Source: Phycisphaerales bacterium
GTDB taxonomy: Bacteria > Planctomycetota > Phycisphaerae > Phycisphaerales > JAGLTS01
NCBI GenBank assembly: GCA_023135165.1
Contig: JAGLTS010000053.1
Coordinates: 18,373 to 82,372, forward strand
Direction: 5' to 3'
Length of the DNA: 64,000 nt
This document shows, in pieces, positions 25,476 to 33,898 of the stretch (position 1 is its first letter; the number at the start of each line of letters is the position of its first letter). The position numbers and the translations under genes were made by a program. The notes under the pieces were generated by a model. The model made no database searches, was not told where the DNA came from, and saw only the letters and a program-made list of their open reading frames with translations.

Positions 25476-26051
25476 TTACGCCTTGCCGAGGTACTCGCCC
25501 GTCTCCGTGTTGATCCGCACGACCTGCCCGACTTCGCAGAACGGCGGCACGCGCACGATCGCCCCCGTCTCAAGCGTCGCCTCCTTGAGTTGATTCGTCG
25601 CGGTCGCGCCCTTGGGCTGCGGGACTGTCTCGGTGATGGCCAACTCGACCGCTGCGGGCAGTTCGACGCCGAGCACCTTGCCGGCGTGCATCTGCACGGT
25701 GCAAGGCGTGTTCTCCTTGAGCCACCGCGACTGCTCGATCGGTAACTCGCTGCTGCTCAGCTCGATCTGATCGTATGTCTCGGTATCCATGAAGACGAAG
25801 GGGCCTTTGCCCTGGCCGCCGCCGTCGTAGAGGTACTCCATCTTTCGGCGGTCGATGTTGGCTGCCTCGAACTTGTCCGATGAGTTGAGCCTGTTGACCT
25901 TGATCGACCCCGTGGCGACGTTTCGCATCTTCGCTTGGATGTACGCAGGCCCCTTGCCCGGCTTGACGTGCTCGGTGCGGAGCACGATGCACAGTTCACC
26001 CTCGTAGATGATGGCGTTGCCCGGCTTGACTTCCGTTGCCTTGATCGCCAT
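25476..26051 (-). CDS. efp: Elongation factor P
   Basis: A 191-residue EF-P that relieves ribosome stalling at polyproline. The KOW-like domain I holds the modified loop HVKPGKGPA with Lys33 in the place of the lysine that receives a post-translational modification in other bacteria. No modification enzyme (EpmA/EarP) is in this window. Domains II and III end in ITETVPQPKGATA and INTETGEYLGKA as usual. ATG 26051 has GGAGGAGG upstream; the 238-residue ORF-track version is an extension. It is the first gene of a probable efp-thioesterase-purN-PDZ operon. Confidence 0.95.
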   Translation of the reverse strand: MAIKATEVKPGNAIIYEGELCIVLRTEHVKPGKGPAYIQAKMRNVATGSIKVNRLNSSDKFEAANIDRRKMEYLYDGGGQGKGPFVFMDTETYDQIELSSSELPIEQSRWLKENTPCTVQMHAGKVLGVELPAAVELAITETVPQPKGATATNQLKEATLETGAIVRVPPFCEVGQVVRINTETGEYLGKA

Positions 26052-26227
26052 GTGAAATGGCCTCCTCCACCCCACCTTTGCTGACAGATCTACCGTGTCC
26101 AGCGGGCAGCATAGTAGCGCAACCCCGCCCGGTCCAAGCGCGGCGCGAAGCCCGCCGCCCGGCTTGTCCCGTGGGGGTCGAGTCCTGTTCATCGCGATCG
26201 TGCAGCGGCACCCATCGCCACATCAGC

Positions 26228-28174
26228 CTATATCAGCGGCTGGCCCGGCAGGAGCGGCGGCATGGGAACGCCCAGCGAGTCCGCGATCGCTCGCAACAGC
26301 TCCGCTTCGTTCACCGTCACCTTCTTGTCCGCGCTCACGCTTGCCGCACATGCCAACAGAATCTGCTTCTTCAGGCGTGGAGCGACCTTCACAAGCTCGT
26401 TCATCGCTGCATCCACCGCTGCGATCCCACATTGGTCCACCGGCCGAAGCTTCGGCTGCGGCATTCGCAGGTGCTTGGCGGCATGTCCCATCGCCAGTCG
26501 AGCCTGATTGCGATCACGATGACCGGCATACGCAAGCGTCGAGAGCAACACCTCAAGAGGCTCGCTCAGCCGATTCAGCCCGTAGTACTGCACGCGCGCC
26601 GGCCGGGCCCTTGTGAACTGCGGATCGAGGTGGTGCAGCAGGATGCGCTGGAGCGCCCATTCAAACAGGTCGATTCGGTCATCCGCCCGGACGAGTTCCT
26701 CGACGTTTCGACGGAACGCCGCGTACTGCGTCGGCGAAAGCGCTCGCAGGGCGGGAATCGCAAGATCGATGATCGGCAGCCGAACCTTCGGATCGAGCTT
26801 TTCAACGATCGGGAGCAGTTTCACCGTCGCGTCACGGACGGCTGGGTCCGCGTGTTGACCGAGCCGTTCGAGTTGGATCGCCCTGGGCTTCTGCTCGGCG
26901 TTGATGAGCAGGCAGTAAATCAGCGAACGGGCGCCGTAGGCCTCGTGCGCTGCGTCGGTCACCTCTCGCGGCAAGCCGGCGACGAGCGACGCTGCGTACT
27001 CGATGTGCGCCTGTGTGAGCATGCCGATCTGGCTGACCGCATTGCGCACGGGCGGGGCGGGTGCTGCCCGCTCGGCAGCGGTTGAGCCTGCGGCGAACCC
27101 GGATACGCCGGCGGCCGCGGCGCTCGGCGCAGCGTCGCTCTTGGCGAACTTACCTTCCCACGACGGGTCGATGCGCTTGATGCGCTGTCCGAGCGGCGGG
27201 TGCGTGGCCATCATTGAGTTCAGGCCGGAGGTGATCGCCTGGCCGAAGAACATGTGGCTGGCCTGCGGCGCGTTGGGGTTGTCGATCCGCGCCCCGGTCG
27301 AGAAGCCGCCGATCTTCCTCAACGCCCCGGCGATTCCATCCGGATTGCGTGTGAACTGCACAGCGGAGGCGTCAGCCAGGAATTCCCGTTGCCTGCTCAC
27401 CGCCGCTTTGATCATGTTGCCGAACAGTGTGCCGACGAACCCGATGACCGCCAGCCCGACGCCGAGCGCGAGGATCGCCATCGCGGAGTTGTCCTTGCTC
27501 GACCGCCGACGCGCCGCGCCGGCGTAGAACGACGAGCGGAGTAGGAAGTACCCGATGATGCCGATAATCAGGATTCCATGCAGCACGCCCATCAAGCGGA
27601 TGTTCATGCGCATGTCGCCGTTGAGGATATGCGAGAACTCATGCGCGATGACGCCTTGTAGCTCATCGCGCGACAACCGCTCAGCGCAGCCGCGCGTCAC
27701 GCCGATCACCGCGTCGCTCGGCGTATACCCAGCGGCGAAGGCGTTGATGCCACCCTCCTGATCGAGCACATACACCGGCGGTACGGGCGTGCCCGCGGCG
27801 ATCGCCATCTCCTCGACGACGTTGAGCACCTTTCGCTCGACCGCGTCGGCTGTGTCGTGCGTCACGGGCTTGCCGCCGAGCTGTTCCGCGATCACCCGCC
27901 CGCCCGCGCGGAGCTGCGCCATCTTGAACATGCTGCCACCACCGACGACGACGAGTGTGCCGATGACGACCATCGCGAACAGGCCGGGGTGGAAGAGCAC
28001 ATCGAGCTGCGCGCTTTCGCCCGCGTGTGTCTTCGCCTGCACGCCGATGAACACGAGCGCGAAGAGAAGATACACCATCACCATGATCGCGATGACGGCG
28101 ACGGCGAACAGAATAATGAGCCGGCCGGTCTTCTTCCGGGCGACCTCCTGATGCTCAAAGAAGTCCATCGCCAT
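26228..28174 (-). CDS. M48 (HtpX-like) membrane metallopeptidase with C-terminal TerB-like extension
   Basis: 648 residues. There are two N-terminal membrane segments, then the M48 zinc site GVIAHEFSHILNGDMRMN (H178, E179, H182), two further hydrophobic segments, and the usual REFLADASAVQFTRNPDGIAGAL with the third ligand Glu. HtpX proper is about 300 residues. Here another 300 or so follow, mostly helical, ending in a TerB-like block (LLACAASVSADKKVTVNEAELL). M48-TerB-like fusions next to lemA are known in several bacteria. It probably degrades or surveys membrane proteins. Start ATG 28174 has GAGG six bases upstream. It is co-directional with lemA, 50 nt away. Confidence 0.88.
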   Translation of the reverse strand: MAMDFFEHQEVARKKTGRLIILFAVAVIAIMVMVYLLFALVFIGVQAKTHAGESAQLDVLFHPGLFAMVVIGTLVVVGGGSMFKMAQLRAGGRVIAEQLGGKPVTHDTADAVERKVLNVVEEMAIAAGTPVPPVYVLDQEGGINAFAAGYTPSDAVIGVTRGCAERLSRDELQGVIAHEFSHILNGDMRMNIRLMGVLHGILIIGIIGYFLLRSSFYAGAARRRSSKDNSAMAILALGVGLAVIGFVGTLFGNMIKAAVSRQREFLADASAVQFTRNPDGIAGALRKIGGFSTGARIDNPNAPQASHMFFGQAITSGLNSMMATHPPLGQRIKRIDPSWEGKFAKSDAAPSAAAAGVSGFAAGSTAAERAAPAPPVRNAVSQIGMLTQAHIEYAASLVAGLPREVTDAAHEAYGARSLIYCLLINAEQKPRAIQLERLGQHADPAVRDATVKLLPIVEKLDPKVRLPIIDLAIPALRALSPTQYAAFRRNVEELVRADDRIDLFEWALQRILLHHLDPQFTRARPARVQYYGLNRLSEPLEVLLSTLAYAGHRDRNQARLAMGHAAKHLRMPQPKLRPVDQCGIAAVDAAMNELVKVAPRLKKQILLACAASVSADKKVTVNEAELLRAIADSLGVPMPPLLPGQPLI

Positions 28175-28224
28175 GGCGGGCCTCGGTGTGTGCCTGTGCG
28201 CGACAGATGCGCCGGTGCGATCCG

Positions 28225-28827
28225 CTAGAACTCAACCTTGGGCGCCTCAGCGATCTTCTGGCTGTCGAACTCAAGCAGCATCGCATTCTGGCTGTGGCCG
28301 AACATGCCGGCGAAGAAGACCGGCGGGAACGTCTGCTTGTAGGTGTTGTAGGCCGTCACCGCATCGTTGAACGCCTGACGTGAGAACGCGACTTTGTTCT
28401 CCGTCGAGGTGAGTTCCTCGCTGAGCTGCATCATGTTCTGGTTGGCTTTGAGATCCGGGTACGCCTCAGCGAGCGCGAAGAGTTTGCCCAGCGATCCCGC
28501 CAGAGCGCCCTCGGCGCCCATCAGCGCTCCCATCGCCGCCGGATCGCCCGGATTCGCCGCAGCCTGCTGCAAGCCGGCCTGGGCCTGATTGCGCGCCTGG
28601 ATCACGGCTTCGAGCGTCTCGCGTTCGTGCTTGATGTAGCCCTTGGCGGTCTCGACGAGATTCGGAATCAGGTCATACCGCCGTTTGAGTTGCACCTCGA
28701 TCTGCGAGAACGCGTTCTTGAACCGGGCGCGCAGCGTTACGAGCTTGTTGAAGATGCCCACGATGGCCCCTACGAATCCCAGGACAACAACGACGACGAT
28801 GACGATCCCGATGATGGTTGGCCACAT
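28225..28827 (-). CDS. lemA: LemA family membrane protein
   Basis: 200 residues from ATG 28827 with GGGAG upstream; the ORF-track start at 28995 is too long. One N-terminal membrane helix (WPTIIGIVIVVVVVLGFVGAIVGIF) is followed by the LemA helical domain: RFKNAFSQIEVQLKRRYDLIPNLVETAKGY is the hallmark, ending in YNTYKQTFPPVFFAGMFG. The molecular role of LemA is unclear; lemA-M48 pairing is widespread and suggests shared work in envelope quality control. It is the first gene of the pair. Confidence 0.93.
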   Translation of the reverse strand: MWPTIIGIVIVVVVVLGFVGAIVGIFNKLVTLRARFKNAFSQIEVQLKRRYDLIPNLVETAKGYIKHERETLEAVIQARNQAQAGLQQAAANPGDPAAMGALMGAEGALAGSLGKLFALAEAYPDLKANQNMMQLSEELTSTENKVAFSRQAFNDAVTAYNTYKQTFPPVFFAGMFGHSQNAMLLEFDSQKIAEAPKVEF

Positions 28828-29209
28828 AGCTTGTCTCCCAAGTGGGTCGGAGCACTCCGGTCGATGATCGGAACCCTCTCGATCATACCGAGATTGCGAG
28901 AACGCCTCGCATGTCGGCTCAAAATGAGCATAGCGGCATGGACGCACCCGTACATGTCCCAAATGCGCGACGGTGAGACACCGCGCGGGCTGCAACGGTC
29001 CGAAAAGCAGAGAAGACGAGGGCGACCTTGGTGTACCGCGTCACAGTTTGGCATTTCCTCCCACCGATACCCGATCGAATGGCGAATCTCCCGGATTCCG
29101 GTCGCCTTTCCGAGGATACGTGTCAGAATAACCTGATGGTGCCGCTATCACATCATGCCTCCAACGTGGAGACGACCCCTCACAAGCACCCACGAAAAGG
29201 AGTGCAGTC
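28828..29209. other. Divergent intergenic region between lemA and the C39-dockerin gene
   Basis: About 380 bases between divergent genes, so promoters for both must lie here. The right end carries a clear AAAAGGAG ribosome site for the C39-like gene. I see no gene, tRNA or strong palindrome, and no hexamer pair that I would call with confidence. Confidence 0.45.
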
Positions 29210-30487
29210 ATGAAACGCTCACAATGTCTCACCTCGGCGATGTTGACGCTTGCAGTCGGCGCCATCGCGTCCGCAGTCATTCCGACCTTCCAGCAACTCA
29301 ACTGGATGGATGCCAACGGCATGGATCTGATCCCATTCTCGCGCGTCTGCGAGATGGACTTGGACCCGCAGTCCACGGATCCGTTCGACCAGCAGTTCCT
29401 CGAAGTCAACGGCGGGGGGTGGGTCAACGTCGTCATCCAGATGCCCGGCGACCCCGACTACCACTGGGTCGTGCAGAACCTGTACATCTGCTACCCGAAT
29501 GAGGAGTACATGGACACATCGAGCCCCTCGGTCCAGTTCGGGCTGCCGATTCCCAACGGCGTGTACGTTGAAGGGCTCTTCTTCGACATGCGGGTCACGC
29601 CCGAGGCGTTGGAGTACTTCGAGCCCATGCCCGACATGTACATCTTCCTCGAGCACATCGACTACCACGCGGGCGGGTTCAACGGTGGCGGCACGGGCGT
29701 GTCCACCATCCCCTGGGAGATCGGCGGGTGGATCGGACCCGATCCCTTCTGCTTCTGGCCCGTCCGAGAGGCCCAGATCCTCATCTCGGTCGGCCAGCTC
29801 CATGCCGTCGATGAAGGCCCCAACGGCTGCGCGCCCGCATCCGCTGCCCGGTCCATCAAGTACCTCGGCGACACGAACGGCTTCACCACCGACAACGTCC
29901 AGGATGTCTACGACGACCTTCACGGCACGATGGAAACCAATCCCGCCAGCGGTACCTCCGATGACAACATGCGCGATGGCAAGAAGCAGTACACCACCGC
30001 CAACGGGCTGCCCATCACCACCACGATGGGCTACGGATTCGCAGGCATGATCGACGGCATCATGGACGCCCTCGACGAAGGCGCCGATGTCGAAATACTC
30101 ATCGCTTGGAACGGCAATGGCGGACACGCTGCCATGGTCACCGGCGTCACAGCGCACGCGGATGGCAGCTACACCATCACCTACGTCGATGATCCCAACC
30201 AGGGCGACGGACAGGCTGAGAACGAAGAGCACACCATCCACGTCAATCCCGACGGATCGTTTGCCGGCGGCCAAGTCGACGGATTCATGGTCGAACGCCA
30301 CGGTCCTCCGGGCGACACCAACGGTGACGGAACCGTCGACCAGCAAGACCTTGGCACACTGCTCGGCAGCTACGGCGCGGGCAGCGGGGATCCCAACTAT
30401 GACCCTGACGCTGACATCGACGGCGACGGCACCGTCAGCCAAAGCGACCTCGGCATACAGCTCGGCAACTACGGCGATGAATACTGA
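29210..30487 (+). CDS. Secreted C39-like (papain-fold) protein with dockerin repeats, copy 1
   Basis: 425 residues. It has a signal peptide (LTSAMLTLAVGAIASA), then an N-terminal domain of about 170 residues of unknown family, rich in aromatic and acidic residues (VVQNLYICYPNEEYMD). A C39-like peptidase region follows: Cys207 in DEGPNGCAPASAARSI, His306 in NGGHAAMVTGV and Asp327/328 in TYVDDPNQGDG fit a Cys-His-Asp catalytic set. It ends with two dockerin-like calcium repeats (GDTNGDGTVDQQDLGTLL). C39-like exported proteins cleave or bind peptides; no substrate is evident. AAAAGGAG precedes the start, and a hairpin terminator follows. The next gene is a close paralogue. Confidence 0.8.
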   Translation: MKRSQCLTSAMLTLAVGAIASAVIPTFQQLNWMDANGMDLIPFSRVCEMDLDPQSTDPFDQQFLEVNGGGWVNVVIQMPGDPDYHWVVQNLYICYPNEEYMDTSSPSVQFGLPIPNGVYVEGLFFDMRVTPEALEYFEPMPDMYIFLEHIDYHAGGFNGGGTGVSTIPWEIGGWIGPDPFCFWPVREAQILISVGQLHAVDEGPNGCAPASAARSIKYLGDTNGFTTDNVQDVYDDLHGTMETNPASGTSDDNMRDGKKQYTTANGLPITTTMGYGFAGMIDGIMDALDEGADVEILIAWNGNGGHAAMVTGVTAHADGSYTITYVDDPNQGDGQAENEEHTIHVNPDGSFAGGQVDGFMVERHGPPGDTNGDGTVDQQDLGTLLGSYGAGSGDPNYDPDADIDGDGTVSQSDLGIQLGNYGDEY

Positions 30488-30530
30488 TTCAGCGCACCGG
30501 CGCGTGATCATCTACTGAACCCACTCACAG

Positions 30531-30556
30531 CCCCGCCCCGCAAGGCGGGGTTTTTT
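30531..30556 (+). terminator. Rho-independent terminator after C39-dockerin copy 1
   Basis: CCCCGCC-ccgcaa-GGCGGGG followed by TTTTTT, 43 bases after the stop codon. A perfect 7-bp GC stem with six T is a standard intrinsic terminator and separates the two paralogues into different transcripts. Confidence 0.9.
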
Positions 30557-30743
30557 CATGCCAAGATCTCCATCCTCGCCCACCGGCAACGCCGCGCCGG
30601 CGCGGCGAATCGCGGCATCCAGGTCATCCGCCGCCATCTCCGAAACAGGTGTCAGAACGCGCAACTGACGCGACTACTCTCTGGTGGCCCTCCTGTCCGA
30701 GATTCGGGCAACCAGGATGGCCTCATGAGAAAGGAGCATCACG

Positions 30744-32015
30744 ATGAGAAACGCAACCATCCTCACAGCAGCGACGGTCATCCTCGCGATCGGGTCAGCA
30801 TCGTCGGCCGTTGAGGTTGAGTTCCACCAACTCAACTGGCTTGATGAGAACGGCGATGTGATGATCGAGTTCTCACGCGTCTGCGATGTGGAACTCCACC
30901 CGCACACCTCCGACCCTGCCGACATTGCCTTCCTCGAAGTCTACGGCGGGGGCTGGATCAACATCAGTGTCCAAGTCCCGGGTTGGCCCGAGACCGAGTG
31001 GGTCGTACAGAATCTCTATCTGTGCTATCCCGATGATGAGTACATGGATGATTCGGATACTTCCGTTCACTTCGGATTGCCGACCCCAGAGGGCTTCCCG
31101 ATCGACGGGATTCTCTTCGACCTGTGGATCACACCTGAACCCATCGAATGGATGAACACGGTGCCGGGCCTCTGGGTGCCCGTCGATCACGTCGACTACC
31201 ACACCGGTGGCATCGGCGAGGGTGGGTCGGGGTTGTGGTCCTATGGATACAACCCGGGACCTTGGATCGGCCCCGACTTCCTGACGATTCATCCCATCCG
31301 CACCGTGCATCCCGGAATCGCCGTTCGGCAGTGGGGCCCCGTCTCTGAGGACATCAACGGCTGTGGCGCGGGCTCGTGCACGCGATCGCTCCAATACCTC
31401 GCTGACAGCAACGGCTTCGATGTCGACAACCCCGGCGGCATGTACAACGACCTGTACGATGCCATGGGAACGACGCCGCAGGGCACGTCCCCGACCAACC
31501 TCGCCAACGGCAAGAAGCAGTACACGAGCGCCAACGGGCTGCCCGTCAACACGCGTGCCGTCGAGGGGTTCAGCGGTCAGATCCAGGGCATCATGGATGC
31601 GGTGGAGAACGGCGCTGATGTCGAACTTCAGATTGTGTGGGATGAGGGTGGCGCACACTCCGCCATGATCACCGGCGTCACGAGCCACGGCGATGGCAGC
31701 TACACCATCACCTACGTTGACGATCCCACGCAGGGCGATGGACACGCTGAATCGCAGGAGCACTCGATTCACGTCGACAGCGACGGCGAATTCCTTGAAG
31801 GCGGCTCGATCGCGGGCTTCCTCGTCGAGCAGCATGGTTCGCCCGGCGACATCAACGGCGATGGAACCGTCGATCAGCAAGACCTCGGCATGATGCTCGG
31901 AAGCTACGGCTACATCGAGGGCGCGGTGGGCTATGACATCAACGCGGATGTCAACGGCAACGGCGTCGTCGATCAAGGCGACCTCGGCACGCTGCTGAGC
32001 GACTACTGCCAGTAG
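30744..32015 (+). CDS. Secreted C39-like (papain-fold) protein with dockerin repeats, copy 2
   Basis: 423 residues, colinear with the upstream paralogue: signal peptide ending near SASSA, the same unknown N-terminal domain (WVVQNLYLCYPDDEYMD), Cys207 in DINGCGAGSCTRSL, His305 in GGAHSAMITGV, Asp in TYVDDPTQGDG, and two dockerin-like repeats at the end. An extra Cys212 next to the catalytic Cys distinguishes it. Many third-position differences from copy 1 suggest an old duplication, with catalytic residues kept in both. AAAGGAG precedes the start, and a long hairpin follows the stop. It probably acts outside the cell or at its surface. Confidence 0.8.
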   Translation: MRNATILTAATVILAIGSASSAVEVEFHQLNWLDENGDVMIEFSRVCDVELHPHTSDPADIAFLEVYGGGWINISVQVPGWPETEWVVQNLYLCYPDDEYMDDSDTSVHFGLPTPEGFPIDGILFDLWITPEPIEWMNTVPGLWVPVDHVDYHTGGIGEGGSGLWSYGYNPGPWIGPDFLTIHPIRTVHPGIAVRQWGPVSEDINGCGAGSCTRSLQYLADSNGFDVDNPGGMYNDLYDAMGTTPQGTSPTNLANGKKQYTSANGLPVNTRAVEGFSGQIQGIMDAVENGADVELQIVWDEGGAHSAMITGVTSHGDGSYTITYVDDPTQGDGHAESQEHSIHVDSDGEFLEGGSIAGFLVEQHGSPGDINGDGTVDQQDLGMMLGSYGYIEGAVGYDINADVNGNGVVDQGDLGTLLSDYCQ

Positions 32016-32046
32016 ACGACGAGCCAACCAGCCGGTGCGCTTCACT

Positions 32047-32078
32047 CGGCAGGCTGCGAGCCACACCGCAGCCTGCCG
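32047..32078 (+). terminator. Hairpin terminator after C39-dockerin copy 2
   Basis: CGGCAGGCTGCG-agccacac-CGCAGCCTGCCG: a perfect 12-bp stem 31 bases after the stop, followed by TCTTC rather than a clean T run. It is a likely transcription terminator or 3'-end stabiliser. Confidence 0.7.
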
Positions 32079-32181
32079 TCTTCATGGGCCGACACAACGC
32101 CATGCTGCTCAGGTCACCGCGCGAGACCCACTCCTCCTATCGGCGAACGTCGATTTGTGCCGGATTTCCACGACAAGGCCC

Positions 32182-32212
32182 TTGCATCACGCTGGGGGGG
32201 GGGGGGTATGCT
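32182..32212 (+). promoter_or_regulatory. Putative promoter with a G13 tract in its spacer
   Basis: TTGCAT (32182-32187, weak -35-like) and TATGCT (32207-32212, -10-like) are separated by 19 bp, of which the last 13 are G. The ATG at 32220 follows the -10 by only 7 bases, suggesting a leaderless or very short-leader transcript. The -35 match is only partial, so the promoter call rests mainly on the -10-like element and its position. Confidence 0.4.
32194..32206. repeat. Homopolymeric G13 tract
   Basis: Thirteen consecutive G directly upstream of TATGCT. It is the longest homopolymer I noticed in the window and sits at a position where slippage would change promoter spacing. A base-calling or assembly error in the run length is possible. 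Confidence 0.9.
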
Positions 32213-32219
32213 GTGTGGC

Positions 32220-33428
32220 ATGGGGTATCGAGGACGAATCACCACATGGGCAGCGCTCGCGGCGGTTGTCATCTGCGCACCGATGCTCGGAGCCGACGAC
32301 ACTGACCGCGAAGCGGAGTTGAGAGCATGGATACAAGCCCGCCTGTCGGGTGATGTGTTCCCAACGTCGTCAAAGGAAGGCATCGTCGTCGAATACACGC
32401 TTGAGCACACGACGACGCTGTCGTCCGCTGAAATCGAGCGCCGATGGAAGAAGGTCGAGCGATACCCGGATCATCCGGATCGAACCGCCATCCAACGACA
32501 CCGCCGGCTCTTGTCAACTCCGGAACGTCTCCGCAAAGTACTCCAGTTCGCGGATTCCGGAGCGTGGCTGCTTGAGGAACGGTATGAGACGGGCAACATG
32601 TCCGGATCGTCTTTCCGGGCCGGTGGCGTTGAGGATATTCGCTGGATGGTGTCCGAATCCGGTGGGGACTCCACTTCCGAGTCCCATGGCCAACTCACGA
32701 TGATTCGTGCCGGTGTTCCGTTCCCCGCAGGCTACAACATCAGTCGCTTCCTTGACATGCAGCGTGAGCAGTTGGGCCTCCTTCTCTACGGCAGTTTGCC
32801 ACGCCTATTGCCCGGCGGCAGCATCGAGTCATTGCAGGTTGATGAATCCAGTTGGACTGTGATGGTAAGCTGGGAGGGAAGCGATCGGGCCGCTGAGGTG
32901 CGAGGCCGCTGGGACCGCGACACCGGCCAGCCGATCGTTCGTGTCCTGCGCCGGTTCGCCGCAGACAGATCCAAGTATCCTCGGCCAGCCGAGATCCGAT
33001 ATGAGGACTACGTTTTCGACGGTCTCCTTGGGCAGTCCCACGCGACCAGCGTGGTTGAGGACCACTTTGATGAGTTCCGTGACGCGTATCTAATCCAAGG
33101 GCTTCGCGTGGTTTCGCGAGAGAAGGTCGTGAATGCAGCATCGCCCCCAACGGTGGGTGAGCAGGTGCGCATCGCCGACTTCCGAGAGGCGCGATCGAGC
33201 GAGTTGGCAATTAACGCAGAATCGCCGCACATGACATGGCATCGCAGCAACCGGATTGACACATATGACATCAGCGAACTGCTTGTCGCCACGCCACGTC
33301 TTGCCGGAAGTACGAGTGATTCGGGGGAGTCGCCTTCCAGCAGCAGGCGACTCCTTGCCATCGTAGCGACGATTATCATCATTTTGACCGTGCCGCTTAT
33401 CGTCTATCGACTGCGGCGAACACAGTAA
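32220..33428 (+). CDS. Exported membrane-tethered protein of unknown family
   Basis: 402 residues from ATG 32220. A signal peptide (TTWAALAAVVICAPMLGAD) begins at this Met, so the ORF-track start at 32157 inside or before the G-tract is unlikely; ATG 32208 is in frame and possible. The mature part is about 340 residues, charged and beta/alpha mixed, and I do not recognise its family. A C-terminal hydrophobic helix (LLAIVATIIIILTVPLIVY) followed by RLRRTQ anchors it, with the bulk outside. It lies 12 nt before the Cys-rich protein gene and is probably the first gene of the MauE/pseudopilin operon. Confidence 0.7.
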   Translation: MGYRGRITTWAALAAVVICAPMLGADDTDREAELRAWIQARLSGDVFPTSSKEGIVVEYTLEHTTTLSSAEIERRWKKVERYPDHPDRTAIQRHRRLLSTPERLRKVLQFADSGAWLLEERYETGNMSGSSFRAGGVEDIRWMVSESGGDSTSESHGQLTMIRAGVPFPAGYNISRFLDMQREQLGLLLYGSLPRLLPGGSIESLQVDESSWTVMVSWEGSDRAAEVRGRWDRDTGQPIVRVLRRFAADRSKYPRPAEIRYEDYVFDGLLGQSHATSVVEDHFDEFRDAYLIQGLRVVSREKVVNAASPPTVGEQVRIADFREARSSELAINAESPHMTWHRSNRIDTYDISELLVATPRLAGSTSDSGESPSSSRRLLAIVATIIIILTVPLIVYRLRRTQ

Positions 33429-33440
33429 GGAAACGTAGTC

Positions 33441-33866
33441 ATGCTGAACTCTGAGTGCGGGCGCGCCCTGCGGCGGCCCCTGGCCGCATGTGTATGTGTC
33501 GGGTCGGTAATGTGTGTCTTGGCCGTGGCGAATCCACCGGGCATACCACAGGGTTGCTTCATCGAATTCGAGAGGAGCTGCGCCGACATACACGCCAACA
33601 CAGGTCGCATATGCTATACTGGCCTCATTGGCACGCCCTGCGGCGACATCGTGGTCGAGGACAATCCAGTCTGGGACATCCGCGGGGTCCATCCGGAGGA
33701 AGAGGGGGAGAAGGACACCAAGATCCCGTATGGGCAGGTAATTGTTCGGATTCGTCAGTTCGAGTGCGTTGAAGGCGTATGTACCGACTGTGGCACCAAC
33801 CAGTTAGGATGCGAGGGGCGGGGCACTCAAGGCGATGCGTGCAACACCGGAGGGGGTAGCAGCTAA
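33441..33866 (+). CDS. Small Cys-rich exported protein
   Basis: 141 residues. The N-terminal hydrophobic stretch (PLAACVCVGSVMCVLAVA) looks like a signal peptide. The mature part of about 110 residues holds nine cysteines, including a CVEGVCTDC cluster and GCEGRGTQGDAC. This is a dense pattern typical of disulfide-stabilised extracytoplasmic proteins. No family is recognised. It is 12 nt after the tethered protein and 32 nt before the MauE-like gene. Because MauE helps form disulfides in the Cys-rich small subunit of methylamine dehydrogenase, this protein is the obvious candidate client here (inference). Confidence 0.6.
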   Translation: MLNSECGRALRRPLAACVCVGSVMCVLAVANPPGIPQGCFIEFERSCADIHANTGRICYTGLIGTPCGDIVVEDNPVWDIRGVHPEEEGEKDTKIPYGQVIVRIRQFECVEGVCTDCGTNQLGCEGRGTQGDACNTGGGSS

Positions 33867-33898
33867 CATATCCCTCCCTGTCTTTGGAGCCTATGCGG

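Noticed and set aside
32157-32219. Start of the tethered exported protein upstream of the G13 tract, making the tract coding
   Set aside because: The signal peptide begins at ATG 32220 and the upstream codons show no sensible sequence. If wrong, the tract would act by frameshifting instead of by promoter spacing.
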